NCBI GenBank assembly: GCA_028287035.1
Contig: JAQBQL010000106.1
Coordinates: 11,031 to 75,030, forward strand
Length of the DNA stretch: 64,000 nucleotides
Direction of reading: 5' to 3'
From: Labilithrix sp.
Lineage (GTDB): Bacteria > Myxococcota > Polyangia > Polyangiales > Polyangiaceae
A model generated the notes under the pieces. It worked only from the letters and a program-made list of their open reading frames with translations. It was not told the origin of the DNA and made no database searches. Positions 1 to 7,961 of the stretch are shown here, in pieces. The first letter of the stretch is position 1, and every line of letters starts with the position of its first letter. The position numbers and the translations under genes are program-made.

Positions 1-1
1 C

Positions 2-1171
2 AACGTCGCGACGCTCCTCAAGGCGGCGCTCGCCGGCGAGGACGCGGGCGGGAACGCAACGCTGAGCGCAGCTTCGTTCTCGAGGGACCCGTCGCTCGCG
101 CCGGTGCTCGCCAAGCTCGCCGCCAGCCGTCAGTCGCACCTCGCGTTCGGCGCCGAGACTGCCCGCGTGTGCCGCCGCGAGTCGAACGGCGCGCACCTCA
201 CGGCCATCGCTCCGATGATCAAGGAGAGCCACCGCATCGCGCTCTGCGTCGAGCTCTTCGTTCCGCTCGCGCGCAGCGCGCCGGTGTCGGGTCACATCGC
301 GCCGGCCCTCGCCGTGCTGCGCGGGGCCGAGCGGCACCTCGGGCGGTGGCTCGTCCTCGCCGACGTGGCGACGAAGTCGGGCGACCACGGGCCGCTTTCC
401 GAGGCGCTCTCGAAGGCGCAGGTCGGTCCGACCAGCGCGCGCTCGGCGTGGTCGCTCGTCGTCTGGGCGCTCACCGATACGCGCGCGGCCGCGCAGAACC
501 TGCTCGGCGCGGTGCCGGCGGTGCCCGGGCCGCCGCCGCCGACGACGCGGCCCACCGTGGAGCTCGTGGCGCGGCTGTCCGACCGGCCGAGCGCCGATCG
601 CGACACGACCTTCCTCTTCCGCATGGCGCGCGCGCGTGCGCTCAGCTGCAAGCCGATGCTCGAGGGGCTCCTCAAGGGGAGCGCCGCGATCGGCGATCGG
701 GCCGGCGCGCCGATCTCCCAGGATGGGCTCGTGCCCGTCGCGCCCGATGCGTCGCTCGCGCCCGCAGCTCAGGCGCCGGTCGCGCAGGTAGCGCCGGCAG
801 CGCAGGCCAGCGACGCACGCGCGCTTCTCTCGGACGAGATCGCGGTGCGCGCCGCATCCTACCTCGTGCGTGACCACGGGCGCGCCGACCTCCTCGAGGC
901 CCTCCTCGACTGCGCAGAGAACGCCAAGCGCGACGAGCTCCGGGGCCTCGCCGTCGCGGCCCTCTGGGACACCGGCGACGCGGGCGCACGCGTCAGGGCC
1001 CGCGAGCTCGCCGACGACCTCGTCACGGCGCGTTCCCACTGCATCTCGAGCGTCGCGTGGGGCACGCTGGTGCGCGCGGCGCACGGCGGCGGCATCGGCA
1101 AGGGTGACGCGGGCTTCGTCGTCGCCTCCGAGACGGCGTTCCGCTGGATCCACCACGGCTGGCTCGAGTGA
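2..1171 (+). CDS. Hypothetical protein, 5'-truncated by window edge
   Basis: The reading frame is open from base 2, so the gene starts upstream of the window; the first possible start inside it is GTG at 104. The visible product has about 390 residues. It is rich in Ala, Leu and Arg and looks mostly helical, with a Pro-rich stretch near residues 175-185 and an Ala/Pro/Val/Gln low-complexity linker near residues 260-275. The helical character recalls HEAT-like or TPR-like repeat proteins, but I see no repeat consensus. No catalytic motif or membrane segment is evident. The next gene starts 45 bases downstream on the same strand. I do not recognise the family. Confidence 0.6.
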   Translation, partial: NVATLLKAALAGEDAGGNATLSAASFSRDPSLAPVLAKLAASRQSHLAFGAETARVCRRESNGAHLTAIAPMIKESHRIALCVELFVPLARSAPVSGHIAPALAVLRGAERHLGRWLVLADVATKSGDHGPLSEALSKAQVGPTSARSAWSLVVWALTDTRAAAQNLLGAVPAVPGPPPPTTRPTVELVARLSDRPSADRDTTFLFRMARARALSCKPMLEGLLKGSAAIGDRAGAPISQDGLVPVAPDASLAPAAQAPVAQVAPAAQASDARALLSDEIAVRAASYLVRDHGRADLLEALLDCAENAKRDELRGLAVAALWDTGDAGARVRARELADDLVTARSHCISSVAWGTLVRAAHGGGIGKGDAGFVVASETAFRWIHHGWLE

Positions 1172-1216
1172 GCGCTCGCGCATGCGTGCGCGCGCCCCGG
1201 TGCTAGCCTTTCTGGA

Positions 1217-3136
1217 TTGCGCCTTCGGCTCCTGATCTCCGCTCCGCGCGCGGCGCCCCTCGCCGTGCTCGCCCTCCTTGCGGGGAGCACGGCGCTGCTC
1301 TCCCACGGGGACGCAGCGGCGCAGGGTCAGCGCGAGGCGAAGAGCGTCGATGGCGCGCGCGCCACGGCGACCAAGGCGGTGGGGCCGCTGGATCATCTCA
1401 CGCTCGTCGCCGACCGCGACGACGATGACCTCGACGGCACGCCCGACGGCGAGGAGACGCCGCTCCCGGTCGCGGCGCGGGCGGACCTCCTCACGCTGGA
1501 TGCGCGCTATGTGGGCGCGGTCCTGACGCCGCGTGACGGGGCGGAGCGCGCGCGGCTGCTCGTCGGTGGCCGGCCCGTCGCGTGGGGCGAGAAGGTGCCG
1601 GCGGGCACGCAGGTGCAGGGGCTCGCGCCCGGGCACGTGTCGCTCCGCGCCGAGACCGCGGGGCGCGAGTGGACCGTCGCGGTCGACGTGCACGGGGTCG
1701 GCGCGCGCGACGGCGAGAAGAAGCCGGTCGACCTCGCGCGGGCCACCGCCTCGATCGAGCGGACGCCCCCGGCCCGCGTCGACCTGGGCGATGCAGCCGC
1801 GGCGTACGACGATCCCGACGCGCTGCGCGTGGTCATCGCGTCGCCCGAGGGCGCCACGCTCGGAGCGATCACGGTCGACTCGCTCTCGCCCGACGGCGTG
1901 ACGCTGGACGTGATCCGCGACGTTCGCCTCCTGCCGGTGGCGTGCGATCCCGGCGTGCCGGCGGGCTCCAGCTGCGCGGCGACCCCGCCCCTTCGCCTGG
2001 TCGTCGACGACGTCGACCGGAACCACACGCTCGTCGCGGCGCGCTCGCTGCGCGGGGAGGTGGGCGGCGCGCTCGTCGTGCGCGACGCCGCGGGCAAGAA
2101 GCTGCAGGCCATCCGCGTCGCGGGCCCGCGCGCCTCGTCGGGCGGCGCGATCGCCCGGCACCGCCTCGTCATCCATCCCGTCGTCATGCGCATGAGCCCG
2201 GGCGGCGCGCCGTCGGTGGGCGGCAACGACGCGGGGGCCGTGGCGGCTCTCCGCGCCGAGCTCACGCTCGCCTCCGCCACGTGGGGCCAGTGCGGGATCT
2301 CGTTCGGCCCCGTCACGCAGATGGACGTGAAGGTGGCGAGCCCGCCGCCGCCCTACCTCGTGTCGATCGGCAACGACGTCGGTCTCCCGGCGAGCGGCGG
2401 CGTCGTCAGCTTCCGCGTGGAGGGCCGCGCGCTCGACGTGACGACGCGCGCCGGCTGGTCGACCCGTCAGGTCGCGCTCGAGATGCAGCGGGTGGTCACG
2501 GGCGCGGGCTTCACGGCGGCGCTGTCCGAGAACGCGCGCATCGGCCCCGGCGCGGCGCCGAGCGTCGACCTCGCGCTCCGCCGGCGTGACGGCCAGCTCG
2601 CCACCGCGGAGATCACGAAGGTGACCGACCGAACCCTCGCGGTGAGCGTCGGGGCCGTCGACCTCACCGACGGGCTCCAGCACTTCGGTGACACCGACTC
2701 GGTGGCCGGCACGCTCGAGGAGCGCGCGCTCGTGAAGGCGGTGGACGACGGGGACCCCCGCACCATCGAGGTCATCATCGTTCCGTTCTTCTCGGGCGGC
2801 GGCCGCATCGGCGAGTCGTTCATCGGCAGCGACGGATCGAGCATGCGGAACGTCGTCATCCTCGACCGCGCCGGCGTGCGCGCCCGCCGCACGAGCCTCA
2901 CGCTGGCCCACGAGCTCGGGCACGTGATCCTCGACGAGCCCGGTCACCCCGACGACTACGGCCTCGACACGCCGACCCTGCTGATGGACTCGGATGCGTC
3001 CGACTCGTCGCCGTTCGGCCCGCGGCGTCTCACCGTCGACGAGTGCGGCCGCGCGATCCGTCAGGCAGGTCCGGCGTCACGCTTCCCGCTCCTCACCGAG
3101 TGGAAGATGGCGCCGATGAAGTACCCCGCGCGCTAG
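1217..3136 (+). CDS. Secreted zincin-like (HExxH) metalloprotease-like protein
   Basis: The product has 639 residues from a TTG start at the head of a signal peptide (basic n-region, hydrophobic core to about residue 28, AAA cleavage-like site). The middle is beta-rich with Asp-rich patches (for example DRDDDDLDGTPDGEE near residues 65-80) that may bind calcium. Near the C terminus H565 begins HELGHVILDEPGH, a zinc HExxH signature. The expected metzincin spacing (HExxHxxGxxH) is not met, because the third His comes two residues late and follows PG. It is therefore zincin-like, with the third ligand unproven. Secretion is inferred from the signal peptide; the substrate is unknown. It converges on the lipoprotein gene at 3144. 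Confidence 0.6.
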   Translation: MRLRLLISAPRAAPLAVLALLAGSTALLSHGDAAAQGQREAKSVDGARATATKAVGPLDHLTLVADRDDDDLDGTPDGEETPLPVAARADLLTLDARYVGAVLTPRDGAERARLLVGGRPVAWGEKVPAGTQVQGLAPGHVSLRAETAGREWTVAVDVHGVGARDGEKKPVDLARATASIERTPPARVDLGDAAAAYDDPDALRVVIASPEGATLGAITVDSLSPDGVTLDVIRDVRLLPVACDPGVPAGSSCAATPPLRLVVDDVDRNHTLVAARSLRGEVGGALVVRDAAGKKLQAIRVAGPRASSGGAIARHRLVIHPVVMRMSPGGAPSVGGNDAGAVAALRAELTLASATWGQCGISFGPVTQMDVKVASPPPPYLVSIGNDVGLPASGGVVSFRVEGRALDVTTRAGWSTRQVALEMQRVVTGAGFTAALSENARIGPGAAPSVDLALRRRDGQLATAEITKVTDRTLAVSVGAVDLTDGLQHFGDTDSVAGTLEERALVKAVDDGDPRTIEVIIVPFFSGGGRIGESFIGSDGSSMRNVVILDRAGVRARRTSLTLAHELGHVILDEPGHPDDYGLDTPTLLMDSDASDSSPFGPRRLTVDECGRAIRQAGPASRFPLLTEWKMAPMKYPAR

Positions 3137-3143
3137 GCGCACG

Positions 3144-5096
3144 TCAGCGAAGGAAGATGTCGCGGAGATCGGTGCCGCCCGCGTAGGCATACGAGACGAA
3201 CGCGTCGAACCCGTACACGAGCACGCCCACCGGATAGTCGCTCTGGACGCGGTGCACCCCGTCGTTCTGACGACCGGGGCTCACCGCCGAGGTGTTCGGA
3301 TCCACGACCGGGAACGAGAGCTGACAGCGGTAGACGACGAAGGGCGGGTCGCTCTTGCCGCGGAGCGCTGGCGTGAGGCCGTCGGCCGGCGCGAGCTCAC
3401 ACGACTGGCCGTCGATCGGGAGCCCGTCGAGGAAGACCTGGGCGCCGAAGGGCGCGGTCAGGACGAGGAAGTCGAACGCGTACTTGTCCGGCGTGAGCAG
3501 CACGTACTCGCTCCGCCATTGCTCGACGGGGGGAACGAAGGTGAGGCTCGGGTCGCCGCCGGGCAGCCCGCGCACCACGCCGGCCGCCTCCTGGCTGGCC
3601 TGCACGTCGGCGACGTGGACCGGCTGCGACGCGACCAGCGTGAAGTCCTGGTGAGCGACGAGCGTGACGTTGGCGCCCTCGCCGTCGAGGTCGACGACGT
3701 CGTACGGGGCGGGCAGCGTGGTCGTGAGCCGCGTGGGGCCGCCCTGCACCGCGACGACCCGGTAGAACTCCGGCTCGTCGAAGGGCGAGATGCGCGCCCC
3801 GGCGGCGGCGACCGTCCGCGCGCGGTTCGGCATGCGCCCGAGCACGTAGCGCTTGCCCGCGGCACGGAGCGGGATGGCCTGCTCCTCCAGGTGATCGGCG
3901 CAGCAGGAGCGGCTCGCGAGCGTGGCGAAGAACGGCGCGTCGCTTGCCTCGCTGCCGACGTGCACCGCGACCGGTCCGCTCGCGTCGATGAGGGTGCCCG
4001 TGAAGTCGGCGTTGAACTCGCCGGTCTCGAGGTTCAGGACGTCGAATGGCTGCAGCACGACGTCGAACGCCTCACCCTTCGCCACGCCTTGCGCGAGCGG
4101 CCCGCCCGGCACGATGCGCGCGGTCGTCTTCACGTGGACGCGCGTGTCGGGCTGCGTGCCGACGATGGCGAGGAACGCGCGCAGATCCTGGTCGAAGCTC
4201 GTCGCCGGGTCCTCGCTGCGAGCAATCGTCTGCGGCCAGCCCGCGATGACGTAGCTGCGGCCGCCGCCCTGGCCGAGCGCCGCCGTCGGCAGGAGCAGCG
4301 ACGCGTCGTTCGAGAAGACGTTGGCGTTCTCGAGCGGGTTGAACTGGTAGGCGACGATCGGCACGTCGGAGCGCACGCGATAGGCGCCGCGGCTCAGCGC
4401 GGTGTGGGTCCCGGTGTCGAACGTGCCCGGCGCCGAGCCGTCCACCTCCTTCGGACCGAGCCTGAAGATCTCGAGGTTCCGCGGACCGACGCGCGCCGTC
4501 GCGACGGTGCGAAGGGCCTGGGCCATGCCGGGCGCCGCCGTGTCCTCCTCGACGACGACGTTCGCGACGAGGTCGGGCTCGTTGTTCGAGACGACCACCG
4601 CGTACTGCTGCGCCGCCGCGTTGCCCTGCGCGGTGACGGCGTTGTCGAGGTCGACCGCCCAGTACTCGCAGCCGACGTTGGAGTGCTCGGTGCCGGCCGA
4701 CGCGCAGAGGTTCTTGCAGGCGCCGGCGCGGCAGGCCTCGCCCTTTTCGGAATCGCAGGTCTGCGCGACCGCGCGCGTCTCGCCGTCGTCGCCGCAGCGG
4801 AGCACGTCGAAGCCGCTGCACGAGGCGCTGCCCGGCAGGCACGACGTGCACCGCAGGAGCCCCGGGGCGCACACGAGCCCGCGCGCGCCGCAGTCGTCGA
4901 CCGTGGAACGCTCGCCGCCCGTGCAGCGCGTGAGCGCGGCGCCGCGGCACTCGACGAGCCCCTCGGTGCACGGGGTGACCGCCGGCCCGGGGAGGTCACG
5001 GTACGCGCTGTCGAAGCCGCACGAGGAGGCGCCGAGCGCGCCCGCCAGCGCCACCGCGGGCGCCGCCGCGAGGAGGGCGGAGCGAAGGCGCCTCAC
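3144..5096 (-). CDS. IgGFc-binding-like lipoprotein
   Basis: The product has 650 residues from a GTG start with a strong Shine-Dalgarno (GGGGGGAG) just upstream. A lipoprotein signal peptide ends at a Ser-Ser-Cys around residue 26. A Cys-rich stretch follows to about residue 135, resembling the EGF/VWC-like repeats of myxobacterial surface proteins. The remainder matches the pattern of the IgGFc-binding N-terminal domain seen in many myxobacterial proteins: a WAVDLDN opening, repeated beta-sandwich-like segments with 'VSNNEP', and an ending with GVHRVQSDYPVGVLVYGF. It is probably outer-membrane anchored and surface exposed. It forms an apparent operon with the lipoprotein genes at 5107 and 7307 (gaps of 10 and 16 bases). 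The ligand is unknown. Confidence 0.7.
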   Translation of the reverse strand: MRRLRSALLAAAPAVALAGALGASSCGFDSAYRDLPGPAVTPCTEGLVECRGAALTRCTGGERSTVDDCGARGLVCAPGLLRCTSCLPGSASCSGFDVLRCGDDGETRAVAQTCDSEKGEACRAGACKNLCASAGTEHSNVGCEYWAVDLDNAVTAQGNAAAQQYAVVVSNNEPDLVANVVVEEDTAAPGMAQALRTVATARVGPRNLEIFRLGPKEVDGSAPGTFDTGTHTALSRGAYRVRSDVPIVAYQFNPLENANVFSNDASLLLPTAALGQGGGRSYVIAGWPQTIARSEDPATSFDQDLRAFLAIVGTQPDTRVHVKTTARIVPGGPLAQGVAKGEAFDVVLQPFDVLNLETGEFNADFTGTLIDASGPVAVHVGSEASDAPFFATLASRSCCADHLEEQAIPLRAAGKRYVLGRMPNRARTVAAAGARISPFDEPEFYRVVAVQGGPTRLTTTLPAPYDVVDLDGEGANVTLVAHQDFTLVASQPVHVADVQASQEAAGVVRGLPGGDPSLTFVPPVEQWRSEYVLLTPDKYAFDFLVLTAPFGAQVFLDGLPIDGQSCELAPADGLTPALRGKSDPPFVVYRCQLSFPVVDPNTSAVSPGRQNDGVHRVQSDYPVGVLVYGFDAFVSYAYAGGTDLRDIFLR

Positions 5097-5106
5097 GCTC
5101 CCCCCA

Positions 5107-7290
5107 TCAGTACGCGCCGCTCAGCGCGTCGAACGCATGCGCGTTCCACGCGGACGGACCGAGCTGACCCTGACGCAGCTTGCCGTAGGCGAAGCCGTCG
5201 ATGCGTGCAGCATACACGGTCGTCGTGATCGGGCCGTGCACGAGCCCGAGCCGGCTCGTGGTGGCGAGCGCGTCGAGGTCCGGCACCTCGAAGCTCTGCG
5301 CGCCGCCGGGAGCCACGATGTTCCAGGAGACGAGACCGTTGCCCGAGGAGACCTGCACGACCGAGAGGTCGACGGGCCCGCTCGCGCCGGTGAACGAGAC
5401 GTGCGTGCCGTCCCACGCGCCGAGCCCCGGCGTTCCGAGCACCGGTACGCCGAGGAAGCCGCCCACCGCGACCGGATCGTTCGCGTTCGTGGTGCGGATG
5501 CGTCCGACGACGCTCGCCGGCCGCTGGAGATCCGCGCCCGTGGCCGCGACGCCGCCGAGGACGTACTGCTCGCTCGCCGCGGCATGGTCGAGCGACGGCA
5601 GCCCGAGGAAGGGGAGGGTCGCCGGCGCGGGGAGCGTCGTCACCTGGCTGGCACGCGGCAGGATCGCGTAGAGGCCGCTGCCCAGCGTCAGCGCCACCTT
5701 GCCGAGGAACCGGTCGGGGCCGCGCGGTCCGGGCGCGGGCGGCAGCGGCGCCATCGTCACCTGGTGATCGAAGAGGATGTCCATCGCCACGTCGACGCCG
5801 GTCACGTGCGTCTGCGCCGGCACCGAGATGCCGCGCGCGATGCCCATGACGTACGGCACGAAGCGAGGCGGGGTCTCGCTGCGGTCCTCGAGCCCCGCGA
5901 CGACGTAGAGCGTCGCGTTGCCCGGAAACACGACCGCCGTGAACCCGTAGCCGCTCGCGCCCGCCGACTCGGGCGTGATGGCCTCGTTCGGCGGAGGCAG
6001 CGCGAAGAGCTCGTTGGGCGAGCTCGAGGCCTCGAACACGTACGCGGCGCGCCGCTCGGTGGGCCGCGTCGGGTCGGGAACGTTCGTCCAGCCCACGCGC
6101 TGGAACTCGTTGTTGCCGCCCCTGAAGACGAGGTCGCCCGAGATGACCCCACCGAAGCGTCCGCCGCCGCCCCCCGTCGAGGGTGGGTCGCCGTGGGCGC
6201 ATGCGGGATCGAGGACCGGGGCGAGGTAGGCGGTCACGGTGTCGACCGGCACGTCCACGTACGTGATCGGCTGATGGCATTCCGCGGTGACCGTGACGGT
6301 GACCTTCCCGCCGGTCAGCCCGTTGAACTCGGTGACCCCGCTCGCGGCGGTAGGTTGCACGATCCCGGTCGCCAGCGACGAGCCGGCCACGACCGGCGCG
6401 CCCGCGATGGGCGTGCCGGTGAACGCGTCGTACGCGAGCACGCGGAGGCGCCCCGACAGCGCGCCGCCCGAGAGGCCACCACGGTAGCCGTCGGTCGAGT
6501 CGCTGTACGTGAACGCGTCACGCGCCTGGAGGGTCTTCCCGTCGGGGGTGGTGACCGTGACGTCCTTCGCGCCGGGCGCGCCCGCCGCGGTGGTGCACTC
6601 GAGCGCCGTCGGCCCCGCGACCGTGACCCCCTGACAGGGGACGCCGCCGATGGCGACCGTGGTGCCCGCCGCGGTCCAGGCGGTCCCGCTGCCGGTCAGG
6701 GTGATGCGCGTGCCGCCGCTCGTCGCGCCGCTGTCGGGCTGGACGACGAACGCGTCGTAGTAGAAGGCCTTCGCGAGCACGCGCTCCTTGGCGGTGGCGT
6801 CGTCGCGGATGCGGACGTCGACGAACCCGGGCGGGCCGGGCGGAGTCACGATCGCGGCGCGCGTCGGATCGCTCGCGAGGACCGATCCGGGCGGCACCTC
6901 CGCGGCGCCGAGGAAGACGCGGAGGCGCGAGCTGAAGCCCCGTCCGGTCAGCGTGGCCCTCGTGCCGCCCGTGAAGGGGCCATGAGACGGCGTGAGGCCC
7001 TCGAGCGCGTAGGGATCGCCGAGGTCCACGTCGGAGCGGGTGAGCCCGCCGTCGTCGAGGCCGATGCTCGACGGGCCGCCGCCGTCCTGGTCGCCGAGCA
7101 GCGCCGGACCCGCGCCGGGCAGGCACCCGGCGCCGACGGTGCCCGAACCGAGCACCACGGCAATCGGAGCGAGGACCGCGAGGACCGTGACGAGGCCGCG
7201 CGGGCCGGCGGGGCGGCGGGCGACTCGTTCCGGGGAAGGCCTGCCTCGCGTCACCGGCTCAGGGTACGCCGAGCGGCGGCGGAGGGCCAT
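5107..7290 (-). CDS. IPT/TIG-domain surface lipoprotein
   Basis: The product has 727 residues. The ATG is preceded by AGGAG at ideal spacing, so I keep this start although the n-region is long (about 30 basic residues). A hydrophobic segment ends in GAGC, a plausible lipobox. At least two tandem IPT/TIG (Ig-like) domains follow: 'LTPSHGPFTGGTRATLTG' near residue 100, and a second with 'PDSGATSGGTRITLTG' near residue 185. A domain rich in 'GKVTVTVTAECHQPITYVDV' resembles carboxypeptidase-regulatory folds. The C-terminal 350 residues are beta-rich and unrecognised. It is probably a surface adhesin or scaffold lying between two other lipoprotein genes of the same operon. Confidence 0.65.
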   Translation of the reverse strand: MALRRRSAYPEPVTRGRPSPERVARRPAGPRGLVTVLAVLAPIAVVLGSGTVGAGCLPGAGPALLGDQDGGGPSSIGLDDGGLTRSDVDLGDPYALEGLTPSHGPFTGGTRATLTGRGFSSRLRVFLGAAEVPPGSVLASDPTRAAIVTPPGPPGFVDVRIRDDATAKERVLAKAFYYDAFVVQPDSGATSGGTRITLTGSGTAWTAAGTTVAIGGVPCQGVTVAGPTALECTTAAGAPGAKDVTVTTPDGKTLQARDAFTYSDSTDGYRGGLSGGALSGRLRVLAYDAFTGTPIAGAPVVAGSSLATGIVQPTAASGVTEFNGLTGGKVTVTVTAECHQPITYVDVPVDTVTAYLAPVLDPACAHGDPPSTGGGGGRFGGVISGDLVFRGGNNEFQRVGWTNVPDPTRPTERRAAYVFEASSSPNELFALPPPNEAITPESAGASGYGFTAVVFPGNATLYVVAGLEDRSETPPRFVPYVMGIARGISVPAQTHVTGVDVAMDILFDHQVTMAPLPPAPGPRGPDRFLGKVALTLGSGLYAILPRASQVTTLPAPATLPFLGLPSLDHAAASEQYVLGGVAATGADLQRPASVVGRIRTTNANDPVAVGGFLGVPVLGTPGLGAWDGTHVSFTGASGPVDLSVVQVSSGNGLVSWNIVAPGGAQSFEVPDLDALATTSRLGLVHGPITTTVYAARIDGFAYGKLRQGQLGPSAWNAHAFDALSGAY

Positions 7291-7306
7291 CGCGCTCCTG
7301 CCGCGT

Positions 7307-7882
7307 TCAGTCGAACGCGACGTGCAGCGCGTACGTCGGCTGGTCGGCGTCCTTGCTCCCCGCCGCGCGGCGGACCAGCACGGCGTAGACGGTGCCGGGT
7401 GTCGCCGGGAGCTCGGCGGCGATCGGGAGGAGCTGCCCGTTCTTGTAGTAGCGGTAGGCGACCTTGCCGCCCGTCTCCGTGTGCGTGATGAGCATGCTCT
7501 TCGCGCCGGCGGGAACGGTGAACGTGCCGAAGTCCTGGTCGCTCTGGCCGCTCACCTGGCCGCAGAAGTCCGTCGTGAAGGGCGTCGCGTCCTCGAGGTC
7601 GTCATCGGGCTCCGCCTCCGTCGTGCAGGTCGCGACGGGAGGCGCGGCGTCGGGCGTGGCTGCGTCGACCGGCGGGGGTCGCGCCGCGTCGGCGGCGCTC
7701 GCGTCGGCAGGCGCGCCGGGCGACGCCCCGCTGTCCGGCGTGGGCACGGTGCGGATGCCGCCGCTTTCCGGTTCATCGAAGAGCTCGGTCCCCGCCGCGC
7801 CCGAGCAGGCGCCGATCGCGAAGACCGCGAGGAGCGCAACGAGCGCGAGCGGGGCGCGGAACCGGAGACGGCGAACCACCAT
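7307..7882 (-). CDS. Small lipoprotein with pre-peptidase-like C-terminal domain
   Basis: The product has 191 residues. I start at the ATG at 7882 because a signal peptide with an IGAC lipobox follows directly; the frame is open further upstream but that part is Arg/Ser-rich shadow. After the Cys comes an Ala/Pro/Asp linker, then a compact domain with the pattern E-x-x-D-D-D-x-E-D-A ... D-Q-D-F-G-T-F-T-V-P-A-G. This resembles the pre-peptidase C-terminal (PPC) beta-sandwich found on secreted proteins. It is the first gene of a three-gene lipoprotein operon running to 3144. The function is unknown. Confidence 0.6.
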   Translation of the reverse strand: MVVRRLRFRAPLALVALLAVFAIGACSGAAGTELFDEPESGGIRTVPTPDSGASPGAPADASAADAARPPPVDAATPDAAPPVATCTTEAEPDDDLEDATPFTTDFCGQVSGQSDQDFGTFTVPAGAKSMLITHTETGGKVAYRYYKNGQLLPIAAELPATPGTVYAVLVRRAAGSKDADQPTYALHVAFD

Positions 7883-7961
7883 GCTCACCGCAAGTGCATG
7901 GCCGGTGCCACGAGGAACACCGCGTGAATCCTGCACGCAACAGGGGCGCGTGGCGGTCCGC

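Noticed and set aside
3252..7488. Long plus-strand open frames opposite the two surface lipoprotein genes
   Set aside because: They are Arg/Ala/Gly-rich with no domain motifs and lie antisense to genes with signal peptides and recognisable domains; typical high-GC shadows.
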